64,000 nt of DNA from Magallana angulata (taxonomy: Eukaryota > Mollusca > Bivalvia > Ostreida > Ostreidae). Below the pieces are notes generated by a model. The model saw only the letters and a program-made list of their open reading frames with translations, searched no databases and was not told where the DNA came from. The stretch covers positions 57,587,290-57,651,289 of the forward strand of contig NC_069115.1 in NCBI RefSeq assembly GCF_025612915.1, given 5' to 3'. Both the position numbers and the translations under genes were made by a program. The stretch's first letter is position 1, and every line of letters begins with the position of its first letter. Below are positions 22,761-32,417 of this stretch, in pieces.

Positions 22761-24312
22761 ACAGTGACTTTATATGTAATTGGAGCTGGAAAGACTTCAC
22801 CAACCCTATACCCAGTGAACTGTGAACCATGACGACCACTGCCAGTGTATTCCTATTGAACCATGACTAGTGTTCCGCGCCTGTGTTCCTAAATTGACTG
22901 GGATCCGCGCATCTATTGTTATTCCTAGGATCAGCTGTTCAACCCACGGACAGAGTACAACACGTGCAAACAAACTGTGTATCTCACCTGGTGAGTCGTA
23001 TCGATATAAGACTTTGGTGCACCATATTGACATTAATAATTTGTGTGCGCGCATGTATGCACACTTTACCTCAAGGTAGACAAGTCTTGATTTATCATAA
23101 TTCATTAAACTGTTGAAAGAATTGGTATACCACAAAGCATGTAAATCTGTGATTTCTTTAGTTTGACAGTGCACTTTAGTATAAGTTATCCGGATTTAAA
23201 TACCTGTGTAATATTGAATGAGACAGGGTTGCGTTTGGCCACAATCCTTAAACCATTTTTTTGTTGAGATATATTTTTGCCCTTTATTGTGTATTGATCA
23301 TTTGAATTTGAAATTAAGAACAACAATAGCAAGAAAGGAAGTGTGGGTACACTGCAGTGTAAGTGAAAACATTAACAATTTGCGCACAACCCATATTGTT
23401 TTCCCTTGTATTTCCAAATATACTAATTAACGTTATAAAAGCTAATTAGAAAACTATTTGCTGTATACTTTCAAGACTTGACAGTTTATTGACGAGACTG
23501 ACGTGAGATTTGGACTACTTTGTCGGTTGATTGAGTTGGTTTTGCATCATTGTTTATTTTGAGGACGAGTTCAGTGTTGAACAAGTTTTCTGTCGCAGAG
23601 TTGTAGTAGTATCAGTCTAAGTGGTTTCTGTGTTGTTTGATAGCTATACACAGTATTTAAAACACACATTTAAGTAATTTCCCCTTTAATTTAGTTTTAA
23701 GCTTGATCTCCACTGTTCATATTATTTCTACTCGTATCTAAATCATCGGGTTCGGTTTTCGCCGTTCAAAAATCATCGGGTTCGGTTTTTGCCGTTTAAA
23801 AAAAATCTAATCGGGCTCGATTTCCGTAATAATTGCGTTTCACCGGAAGTAAACAAAGTGTAATCGAGGAAATTCGCTGTTTCCATTCATCTCGGTATTT
23901 TTTCTCGTTTATTTCAATATAGAAAAGATTTATTGAATTCTTTCATCATTTGTTTATTGTCATCTTTATATTTGAACTGAATCTTATCTTTCAGGTAGAA
24001 CTTATTTATTTCTTTGATTCATTTACTTAAAGAAACATTATCAGCTGTTGCTTGCAATAATTTATTGTGCCTTTTGCATACTGTCCAAATTATTTATGGT
24101 TCATTTTGAACTACCCTCCTGATTTAAAACAATTTACATTGCTGAATTTGCCATTTCTTGCAGAAAGTTATTCTGTGTGAAATTTAGTTACTCATTTGCT
24201 TATACCAACATCTACTTGGATACATGCATTGTATTATTGCATGAACTTGTGTGAATTTTCTTTGATATATTCAATATTACTTGTGTTAGCTACAATCATA
24301 CAATTTAGCACC
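22761..24312 (+). other. Gypsy 5' leader
   Basis: A leader of about 1.5 kb between the primer site and the gag ATG, without a supported ORF. A short tandem motif, AATCATCGGGTTCGGTTTT followed by GCCGTT, occurs twice at about 23740-23800. Confidence 0.5.
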
Positions 24313-25485
24313 ATGTCAGACACTGAGGAATCAATGTCAACAGAGGAGATAGCCAAAGTGGTATCTGCACTCAAGCAGCTAAAGATGAAACCAAAAGCTG
24401 ATTCAGCTGAAGATTTTTTATCATGGATGTCATCTGCTGTTCAGGAGAAGAAGATCAAGGAAGAGGTTGTAAGTACTGATACTGCCTCTGCTTCTCCACG
24501 ACCTGATAAATCTCTACCTCCTAGTCAGTTCCCTAAAATTCCATTTTTCTCCGGAGATTCTAAGAATGATGCCACATATGAAGTTTGGAGATATGAGGTG
24601 GAATGTCTCTATAATGAGTCTTATAGTCCAGATGTCATTCATCATGCTATACGACGCTCACTTAAGGGAGAAGCAAGTCGAGTGGTCATGCATCTTGGAC
24701 CAGGAGCACGAATATCCTCAATTATACAGAAGCTAGACAGTATTTATGGCACAGTGGCTGAAAAAGAGGACATTCTGTCAGAGTTTTACAGTGCTAGACA
24801 GAGAGAGGATGAGGAATGTGCGAGATGGAGTTGTAGATTGGAGGATATTCTGAATAAGGCCATACAGAAAAACCTCATTGACCGTAGTCAGTTCGAGGAG
24901 ATGCTAAGAACCATGTTCTTTAAGGGACTGCGACCTTCACTTAAAGATATATGTGGACATCTATATGATAAATGCAAATCATTCGATGAATTGAGAACAT
25001 CTGTGAGAAAATTGGAGATTGAACATCATCCACAAACTACAGAAAAGAAATCAGCTACAGCAAAAGCTGCAATAGTGAAAGATCAGTCAGCTGACAGATT
25101 CGATAGCATAGAAGCTAAGATTAATCAGTTAACCACTGAGGTCAGAAGTATGAAGGAAAAAGAGTATTCTTATGCTCCTATGCCCCAGCCTTATAGGGCA
25201 CCAAGACAACCATATCAGAGAGGCAGACAGGAAAGAGGATACAGAGGAGGATATAGGCAATATCCCAGATTTCCTCAGCCCCAAAGTACAGATGTTGCTA
25301 AGGAACCTCAGAGTTCCAGGGTAAGAGAACCCCCTACTTGTTATAGATGTGGACAGGTAGGCCATATCGCTGTGGGATGCAGAGTTTTAGTCAACCACAG
25401 GCGCCAGGCTTTAAACTACAACACGTCAGCACCTGGGGACAAGGGGTTGGCGAGAGGATCAAGAGTCCCAGAGAAAAACAACTAA
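24313..25485 (+). CDS. Gypsy gag
   Basis: The protein is counted from the ATG at 24313 (MSDTEESMSTEE); about 390 aa. Residues about 80-250 resemble a retrotransposon capsid region. The C-terminus has an Arg/Gly/Tyr/Gln-rich stretch and one CCHC zinc knuckle (CYRCGQVGHIAVGC), the nucleic-acid-binding part. It overlaps the pol ORF in another frame; Ty3/Gypsy elements are known to reach pol by ribosomal frameshifting. Part of a young element that looks whole. Confidence 0.85.
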   Translation: MSDTEESMSTEEIAKVVSALKQLKMKPKADSAEDFLSWMSSAVQEKKIKEEVVSTDTASASPRPDKSLPPSQFPKIPFFSGDSKNDATYEVWRYEVECLYNESYSPDVIHHAIRRSLKGEASRVVMHLGPGARISSIIQKLDSIYGTVAEKEDILSEFYSARQREDEECARWSCRLEDILNKAIQKNLIDRSQFEEMLRTMFFKGLRPSLKDICGHLYDKCKSFDELRTSVRKLEIEHHPQTTEKKSATAKAAIVKDQSADRFDSIEAKINQLTTEVRSMKEKEYSYAPMPQPYRAPRQPYQRGRQERGYRGGYRQYPRFPQPQSTDVAKEPQSSRVREPPTCYRCGQVGHIAVGCRVLVNHRRQALNYNTSAPGDKGLARGSRVPEKNN

Positions 25486-28400
25486 TTGGAAAACCAAATG
25501 AAATATCAGTGGCCATCAATGATGTACAATGTACAGCTCTTCTAGATACAGGAGCAACAGTATCCACTCTAAGCGAAGCATTTTATAATCAGTACCTTTC
25601 AGATGTAGAGCTTCATTCACTGGATGACGTTATCAATATAGAGTGTGCGGATGGTCAACTGATGCCCTATCTTGGCTATGTATGTGTTGATTTAACACCA
25701 TTTGGTATTCCATCTTTGAACAAATTAAGTGATTGTCTGTTTTTAGTTGTTCCCAAGAGCAATTATAATGCACATGTACCAGTGCTTATAGGAACAAACA
25801 TCTTACAGAACCTGATGGATGTGACAAAACAGGAGTTTGGCTCAAGATTTCTGCAGGATGCAGCCATTTACACACCATGGTATTTAGCATTCAGATGCAT
25901 TGCATTGAGAGAGAGGGAGTTACACAGACATGGTTATGTATTAGGATTAGTAAAGAGTGCTGAGACAGATAGAGTTATCATCCCTCCGAACAGTCATGTG
26001 ACCATTCTTGGATACTTGGATAAGAAGATTCCTTATCATCAAGTAACTGTCATGATGCAGCAATCTGAAAAATCCTGCATTCCATCTGATGTAGACATAG
26101 AAGCTACACTGCATCAGTATGTGTATGAAGAGTGTCAAACAATGCCTGTTACCATCAACAACATAACAACCAGGACTATTTCAATATCCCCAAAAGGAGT
26201 GATTTGCGAAATACAGCCTGTTGCTATTGAGGACACAACAGTTGAGAAACCCTCTTTGTCAAGCTCAGAGCAAATTGAGGATATTATATCCAAAATTCAA
26301 CTCCCAGATGATATTGGAGAAGATGAAAAACAGGACTGTTTGAATTTGTTGAATTCTTACAGGGATATATTCTCAACAGGAGCAACAGACATAGGTACAA
26401 CGGACAAAGTGAAGCACAGAATTGAACTCCTTGATGAGATACCTTTTAAGCAGAAGTACAGGAGAGTACCACCAGCATTGGTTGAGGAAGTCCGTACTCA
26501 CATCAAGGATTTACTAGCTGCAGGCATTATCAGACCATCTCATTCTCCGTTTTCATCTAATGTAGTTTTAGTTAGAAAGCATGATGGATCCTTGCGGCTA
26601 TGTATAGACTATAGGTATCTTAATTCTAGGACTATCAAAGATAATTATGCTCTGCCTAGAATAGAAGAGATTTTAGATTCTCTTTCAGGTAACACCTACT
26701 TCAGTGTATTAGACATGAAGTCCGGCTATCATCAGATAGAAATTGCAGAGGAGCATAAGGAGAGAACTGCCTTCACTGTTGGTCCACTTGGGTTTTATGA
26801 ATTTAACCGCATGAGTTTCGGCCTTGCAAACGCCCCTGCAACCTATCAGCGTCTTCAAGAGCAATGTTTAGGCGACCTTCATCTAAAAATTTGTTTTATA
26901 TATTTAGATGATTTAATCATATTTTCTAAATCTTTCAGGGAACATCTTAATCGCCTTCAGCAAGTTTTCCAGAGAATTAGAGATTATGGGCTTAAACTTT
27001 CTCCCAAAAAGTGTTCCTTACTTATGAAGAAGGTTAAATATGTAGGACACATTGTGTCCGAGCATGGGGTTGAGCCAGACCCTGATAAACTTGCTAAAGT
27101 TAAAAACTGGCCTATTTCACAGAATCCTGAAGAGGTAAGACAATTTTTAGGGTTTGCAGGATACTATAGAAAATTTATTCATGATTTCTCTAAAATTGCA
27201 AGACCTTTATTAGATATCATGGCCACAGGAAAAAAATCAAGAAGTAAGAAAGTTGATCCAAAGTGGAGGTGGGAGAAGGAACAGCAAACATCATTTGACC
27301 TCATTAAGCAGAAACTTACATCACCACCTGTCCTAGGTTACCCAGACTTCGACAAACCTTTTAAGCTCCATACCGATGCATGTCAGACAGGACTAGGCGC
27401 AGTGCTATATCAGGAGCAGGATGGAATGGATAGAGTTATAGCATATGCTAGTCGAGGATTGAGTAGATCTGAAAAGAATTATCCTACTCACAAACTGGAA
27501 TTTTTGGCACTTAAATGGGCAGTCACAGAAAAATTTTCAGATTACCTTCAAGGCAAAGAATTTGTAGTATACACCGACAATAATCCCCTTACCTATGTTT
27601 TAACTTCAGCAAAATTGGATGCAACTGGACATCGATGGATTTCAGCATTAGCTTCATTTAATTTCAAGATCATCTACAAACCAGGGAAAACAAATATAGA
27701 TGCAGATAGACTATCCAGATTAAAGGAAGTGGAAACAGTATCTAGTGACACAATTAAGGCAATTTGCCAGCTTGCAACTGGACAGCCATATGCAGAATCT
27801 CTTGCTATAGATGATGCTATTTGCAACCAAGTACAACCTTGTACAGATATTGGAAAGTATTTGGATATCATGGAAATCCAAAACACAGATCCTACTGTTA
27901 GTTTTTGGAAAAACAAGGTACAGGAATGTATTAGACCCAAACGAGAGACACTCATTACTGAAGATGATTTTGTTTACCACAGGAACTTTGCCAAACTTAG
28001 AGTAAAAGATGGTATTTTACTCAGAGAAGTCAAAGTAGATGACAATACTCATCAGCAATATGTAATTCCTGCATCAGTGTATCCCACTGTTTTGGAATAC
28101 TTACATAACAAGATGGGTCATTTAGGGCGAGATAAGACTCTCTCCTTAATTAGGCAAAGATTTTACTGGCCAAAGATGCAGCGTGATGTTTCTGATTGGA
28201 TCAACTCCTGTGAAAGATGCATTAAGAGCAAGACCAGCAATGAGAGAGCAGAATTGGTCAACATCAGAACATCAGAGCCACTAGAGCTTGTATGCATGGA
28301 CTATCTCACTCTTGAACCATCGAAAGGAGGAATACAAAACATTTTAGTCATAACCGATCATTTCACACGATATTCAATTGCCGTGCCAACCAAGAACCAA

Positions 28401-29753
28401 ACAGCCAAAACAACAGCAGAAGCTATTTATAACCATTTTATTGTTCATTACGGGATTCCAGCTAAACTTCATTCGGACCAAGGGACAAATTTCTGCAGCA
28501 ACATCATTAAGGAATTATGCTCCATATTTGGCATCTCTAAATCCAGGACAACGCCATATCACCCTATGGGTAATGGTATTACAGAGCGATTCAATAGGAC
28601 ATTATTATCAATGCTAGGAACATTAGATAACGCTCAGAAAGCTAATTGGAAAAAGCATATTAACACACTGGTTCACGCATACAACTCTACTAGACACGAT
28701 ACAACTGGGTTCACACCATTCTATCTAATGTTTGGAAGAGAACCAGTTTTGCCAGTAGATGTGGTCTTTGGATTTTCCAGCAGCCATTCTGAGGATAAGT
28801 GTACAACTAAGTACATATCCGAGCTGAAACAAAGACTGCAAGATGCTTACAGACAGGCACAAACAGCAATAAAATCTTCTCAGCAGAACCAGAAATGCCG
28901 TTATGACATAAAAGCAAGAGCCATCACTTTAGAGGAAGGTGACAGAGTTCTCGTCAAGAAAGTGGCATACGATGGCAAACATAAAATTGCTGATAAATGG
29001 GAAGATGATATTTATGTCATTTTAGCGAAAGCAAATGATGACATTCCGGTTTATAAAGTCAGACGTGAGGATGGAGAAGGAAGAACTAGAGTTCTTCATA
29101 GAAATTTGCTTCTACCTATCGGAACAAAGCTTCCAAGAAGTACTTCTCCTCCTCCAGTTACTCCTAGAAAGAGAAGGAAGGCAGAACCAGTAAGCATTAT
29201 TACTGAGAATGATTCTGATAGTGACAGTGAATTTTCTTATGTATATAACTCTGCATTTAAAAATGAAAATTCCAAAGTTACTCCCAGTTTAGATGATGAC
29301 GATCAATCTACAACTGAGGAAGCTTCAGCAGCTGGTTCAGGGGAGGACGCTTCCCATCAGGATAGAGAGCCTGAGAATCAACCTGAAGAGATCATCAATG
29401 ATGATGAACCAGAGGATGATGTCAACAATAATGATGATGATGAGAATATCATCCATGATGTTGATAGCACTGATGATGACATCAATGAATCTGATGATTC
29501 TGAAGATGAAATGCCTTCCAGAGAAAATGACGATACACCTACTCCAGCCCCAAGAAGATCTACCAGACAAAGAAAAATGCCAGCATGGACAAAGGAGTTT
29601 GTCATGATGAACCAGACACAACCAGATTGGCTACAAAGAGCAGTATTTGTGAAAGGGTTGATGAATGATGGTTCACTACGATACATTGACCAAAGTAGAT
29701 GCCAGATGGCTTTACTTAACATTGTGTCTGCTTCTACATATTCTAATACATGA
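25347..29753 (+). CDS. Gypsy pol (PR-RT-RNase H-INT)
   Basis: A long open frame of 1468 codons. Domains in order: protease (LLDTGATVSTLS, about residue 65), reverse transcriptase (YLDDLIIFS with the LDMKSGYHQIEI block), RNase H (HTDACQTGLGAVLYQ), integrase zinc finger (H-x-H...CERCIKSK) and the integrase DDE core (VCMDYLTLE, HSDQGTNF, NGITERFNRTL). After a GPY/F-like segment comes a strongly acidic Asp/Asn-rich region of about 120 residues and a short basic tail with RRSTRQRKMP. No chromodomain or envelope was recognised. It copies and integrates the element. It is open throughout, in line with a recent insertion. Confidence 0.95.
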   Translation: MWTGRPYRCGMQSFSQPQAPGFKLQHVSTWGQGVGERIKSPREKQLIGKPNEISVAINDVQCTALLDTGATVSTLSEAFYNQYLSDVELHSLDDVINIECADGQLMPYLGYVCVDLTPFGIPSLNKLSDCLFLVVPKSNYNAHVPVLIGTNILQNLMDVTKQEFGSRFLQDAAIYTPWYLAFRCIALRERELHRHGYVLGLVKSAETDRVIIPPNSHVTILGYLDKKIPYHQVTVMMQQSEKSCIPSDVDIEATLHQYVYEECQTMPVTINNITTRTISISPKGVICEIQPVAIEDTTVEKPSLSSSEQIEDIISKIQLPDDIGEDEKQDCLNLLNSYRDIFSTGATDIGTTDKVKHRIELLDEIPFKQKYRRVPPALVEEVRTHIKDLLAAGIIRPSHSPFSSNVVLVRKHDGSLRLCIDYRYLNSRTIKDNYALPRIEEILDSLSGNTYFSVLDMKSGYHQIEIAEEHKERTAFTVGPLGFYEFNRMSFGLANAPATYQRLQEQCLGDLHLKICFIYLDDLIIFSKSFREHLNRLQQVFQRIRDYGLKLSPKKCSLLMKKVKYVGHIVSEHGVEPDPDKLAKVKNWPISQNPEEVRQFLGFAGYYRKFIHDFSKIARPLLDIMATGKKSRSKKVDPKWRWEKEQQTSFDLIKQKLTSPPVLGYPDFDKPFKLHTDACQTGLGAVLYQEQDGMDRVIAYASRGLSRSEKNYPTHKLEFLALKWAVTEKFSDYLQGKEFVVYTDNNPLTYVLTSAKLDATGHRWISALASFNFKIIYKPGKTNIDADRLSRLKEVETVSSDTIKAICQLATGQPYAESLAIDDAICNQVQPCTDIGKYLDIMEIQNTDPTVSFWKNKVQECIRPKRETLITEDDFVYHRNFAKLRVKDGILLREVKVDDNTHQQYVIPASVYPTVLEYLHNKMGHLGRDKTLSLIRQRFYWPKMQRDVSDWINSCERCIKSKTSNERAELVNIRTSEPLELVCMDYLTLEPSKGGIQNILVITDHFTRYSIAVPTKNQTAKTTAEAIYNHFIVHYGIPAKLHSDQGTNFCSNIIKELCSIFGISKSRTTPYHPMGNGITERFNRTLLSMLGTLDNAQKANWKKHINTLVHAYNSTRHDTTGFTPFYLMFGREPVLPVDVVFGFSSSHSEDKCTTKYISELKQRLQDAYRQAQTAIKSSQQNQKCRYDIKARAITLEEGDRVLVKKVAYDGKHKIADKWEDDIYVILAKANDDIPVYKVRREDGEGRTRVLHRNLLLPIGTKLPRSTSPPPVTPRKRRKAEPVSIITENDSDSDSEFSYVYNSAFKNENSKVTPSLDDDDQSTTEEASAAGSGEDASHQDREPENQPEEIINDDEPEDDVNNNDDDENIIHDVDSTDDDINESDDSEDEMPSRENDDTPTPAPRRSTRQRKMPAWTKEFVMMNQTQPDWLQRAVFVKGLMNDGSLRYIDQSRCQMALLNIVSASTYSNT

Positions 29754-29860
29754 TATTTTTTTAAATTGTAAATATATGTATTTTATGCCATGTTACTTTT
29801 CAGATATATGCAGCTTCCGAGTTGAATGACGTGGAAGTCATTCTGCGACCGGGGGGAGAG

Positions 29861-30943
29861 TGTAAGAGTATGAAAATTGTTGATTTGAATAAATAAATAA
29901 AGTTATTGTATTATAAATAAATAAAGTCATTGTAATTAATACATCTAAACAGTACACGTATAAAAAGTTAGATCCACCCTTTCTTTTAATTCATACACAT
30001 GTACATATACCCTTAGGGCAGTACTTGATCATGAGTTGGTCAGTGGATATTTGTGATCTTGGTTTTTATTGGTTGTTTGTGTCAGGTTGAATTTGGTTGG
30101 TTTTTATATTTTGCTTTATGTGTTTTACCGCCAAGTTTGACAATCTTTGTCTGGACATTGACCAGAACAGACTATATATTTATATAGAGAAGTAATTTAA
30201 TTTTGGACCAGACCTTACTCTTTTTCTGGTAAGTTATACTAAGTATACTAATATCCTATAACACTTACTATTAATAAATTGATTATCCTATAAATTGCAG
30301 AAAACATTAATTAAGTCCATGATCACAAACTAATGAGAATGAAAAGATATTTTTTATATGGAATACAGTGTTGATTATAAAGATCAATATTTGGTTTATT
30401 TATTATAGTATTAATTGATTCTCAAATCAATTGTATATAAGAATTTTATGATGATCAGATATTTGATTAAATTGGTCTTTTATAAGATCAATTAGATTAT
30501 ATTTCAGTAATAAATATTTTTAGAATTATTTTGTTCGAATTACAGAATCAGTCAATGTCAATTTAATCTCACCACGCAATCGGTGTACGTATTATGAGCC
30601 TGTTCCCATAGAATGGTGAGAAAGTGTTTTCGAATATTTTTTTAATCTGATTAATATATTTTATGACTTATTTTGGAGAAATGTAATTCATGTACATTAT
30701 AAGAGTTACCTCCCGCTAAATGTTTAAAGTACAATTATAGTAAGATAATGTAAAAATATTATCTTGATGGAAATACATATATATTGTACTAATGTTATAT
30801 TTTGATATAAATTATATTATTGTTTTATGATATTTCAGGGCTTAAATATACATTGCAAATTTTAAAGTCACTGTGTCCGGATACGAATAAACGAACCATA
30901 CAGATATCTTTGTTGTCAGTTATTATAAACAAAGACTGTAACA
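29861..30943 (+). repeat. 3' LTR of the Gypsy element
   Basis: A direct repeat of the 5' LTR with the same 1083-bp length and no difference seen by eye. It should provide the polyadenylation site. Confidence 0.95.
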
Positions 30944-30947
30944 ATAA

Positions 30948-31632
30948 CAAAAAACAAAAAAACTACCTTTATTAAAAACGTAGGAATAAGCTTTTCAATT
31001 ATTCATATTTCTATGTGGGTTTTTTTTTATGGTACAAACGGTAAAAAAAATGCAATTCCAAATAAATTTATATTACAGAATTAGAGTAGATTCAACTTAT
31101 CACACAATGACGTACAACTAAAATGCTGTAGAATATTGCTTTTATTTACTAAATTGATGCCTTTTTCAAAATCAAATATACCGTTATAACGTTATGTAAA
31201 CTATGTATATATACCCCGGTATAAGTACATTGTGTTCATTATGTCATCAAATTCATGTTACATTTTGAATAAAATGTTTATTTTAAGTCATTTCAAATTT
31301 TGTCACCAACCATCATATAAACCCAAAATGCATCTTTAATAGTTCCCTCTTGGTGCCATATTTTCTTTTAACAATCTCTAAAATGTGATGTCATTTTGAT
31401 AATGAATGTGATATCAATATGTACAGTGTGCGTAAAAGTATTTTTTTTTAAAAATCGTACATCAAATACAGAACATGCCAGTACCTTTTAGTATACATGT
31501 ACATGTATTATTATGTGTATCAGCTTTCCCAACAATGAAAAATTGATAGAAATACGAAAAATGTGGAAACTTGTCATGTCCTTGTTATTATTATGAGAGA
31601 ATGTAAAAATGGGAAATGAAAAAAATGTACTC
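30948..31632. other. Gene-free AT-rich stretch
   Basis: Nothing supported between the Gypsy target repeat and the third tRNA-Asp gene. Confidence 0.4.
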
Positions 31633-31704
31633 CTCCCCGGCGGGGAATCGAACCCCGGTCTCCCGCGTGACAGGCGGGGATACTTACCACTATACTACCG
31701 AGGA
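31633..31704 (-). tRNA. tRNA-Asp(GUC), copy 3
   Basis: Identical to copy 1 over the 72 nt (D arm GGTAAGTAT). It is followed on the minus strand by GAGTACATTTTTT, which gives a Pol III terminator. The same 3' flank is seen at copy 4 and, less exactly, at copy 2. Confidence 0.97.
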
Positions 31705-32301
31705 GTTGTTATGTCACGCGTTAGTTTTGCGTCATAGTGGAGGAGGCGTTCCTACTTATGATAATAAGCTATGACACATGGACTTATCAAGTTAAAGTTC
31801 AAGAGAAGATAATCAGTGCCCATATTCGGGAGTTTAAAACTTACACCAATTTAAGAAAAGGAATAATGCACGGTGTCGGCCCTCGGGGAAAAGAGATCCA
31901 TGTTAAGAAAATTAGTATGGCTTTAGGCCCTAACATCCTTCTTTAAACGTTAACGTTTGTTTATTTTTTCAAATTCTATACAATTTTATTCGATTTTTAT
32001 GTTAATTGTTGACAGAGGAACGGGAAACGTAATGTTTAAGATCGTTTTCAACGGGCAAGAATTCGTAATATATACAATTAAATTGTATATATTTAACTGA
32101 CTTTACTATTTACATATGTATTACAAAGTTTCTTTTTTTTAAGTCGATTATGCCATAAACAATTTGTTTTTCATTGTTAATTACAGTTGTAAAATAATTA
32201 AACAACAGCTTAAAATATTCAAAGAAACTGCTGTTCACTTTTTTTCTTAACACATTTCGGGGATTTTTTCTGAAGTTTTTTTTTAAGTTTAATGAAGTTA
32301 A
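31705..32301. other. Gene-free stretch
   Basis: No supported gene. A 70-codon open frame at 31737-31946 has no recognisable domain. Confidence 0.35.
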
Positions 32302-32417
32302 CTGCAGGTCTGTAGCTCCCGGTCTGAAAAAATTCGGAAGGACGACAAGGTCGTCCATCCGATTTTTTTTTTCTGTTTTTTTTTTTTTTTTTTTGACGGG
32401 GAGCTACATACCTGTAG
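32302..32417. repeat. 116-bp inverted-repeat element with poly-T
   Basis: CTGCAGGTCTGTAGCTCCC (32302-32320) is matched in inverse orientation by GGGGAGCTACATACCTGTAG (to 32417). The interior has a second hairpin (GGACGAC with GTCGTCC) and a long T run. MITE-like; no clear target duplication. Confidence 0.5.

Larger units (their letters stand above)
21657..30943 (+). mobile_element. Ty3/Gypsy LTR retrotransposon, looks whole and very young
   Basis: Two direct LTRs of 1083 bp (21657-22739 and 29861-30943) begin with TG, end with CA, and look identical by eye. Four-base target repeats ATAA flank the element (21653-21656 and 30944-30947). A primer-binding-site-like TGGCGCCC... begins 3 nt after the 5' LTR, and a purine tract (GGGGGGAGAG) precedes the 3' LTR. 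Internal parts are gag with a zinc knuckle and pol with protease, reverse transcriptase, RNase H and integrase in Ty3/Gypsy order; no envelope gene was seen. No breaks were noticed. Matching LTRs point to a very recent insertion. The clade within Ty3/Gypsy is not assigned. Confidence 0.95.

Noticed and set aside
22806-23174. Open frames on both strands in the Gypsy leader
   Set aside because: They lie in the element's untranslated leader and show no domain; treated as chance.
29293-29722. Extra frames over the acidic end of pol
   Set aside because: They are shadows of the repetitive GATGAT-type coding sequence of pol.
31737-31946. 70-codon frame beside tRNA-Asp copy 3
   Set aside because: No domain, no splice context and a length expected by chance.
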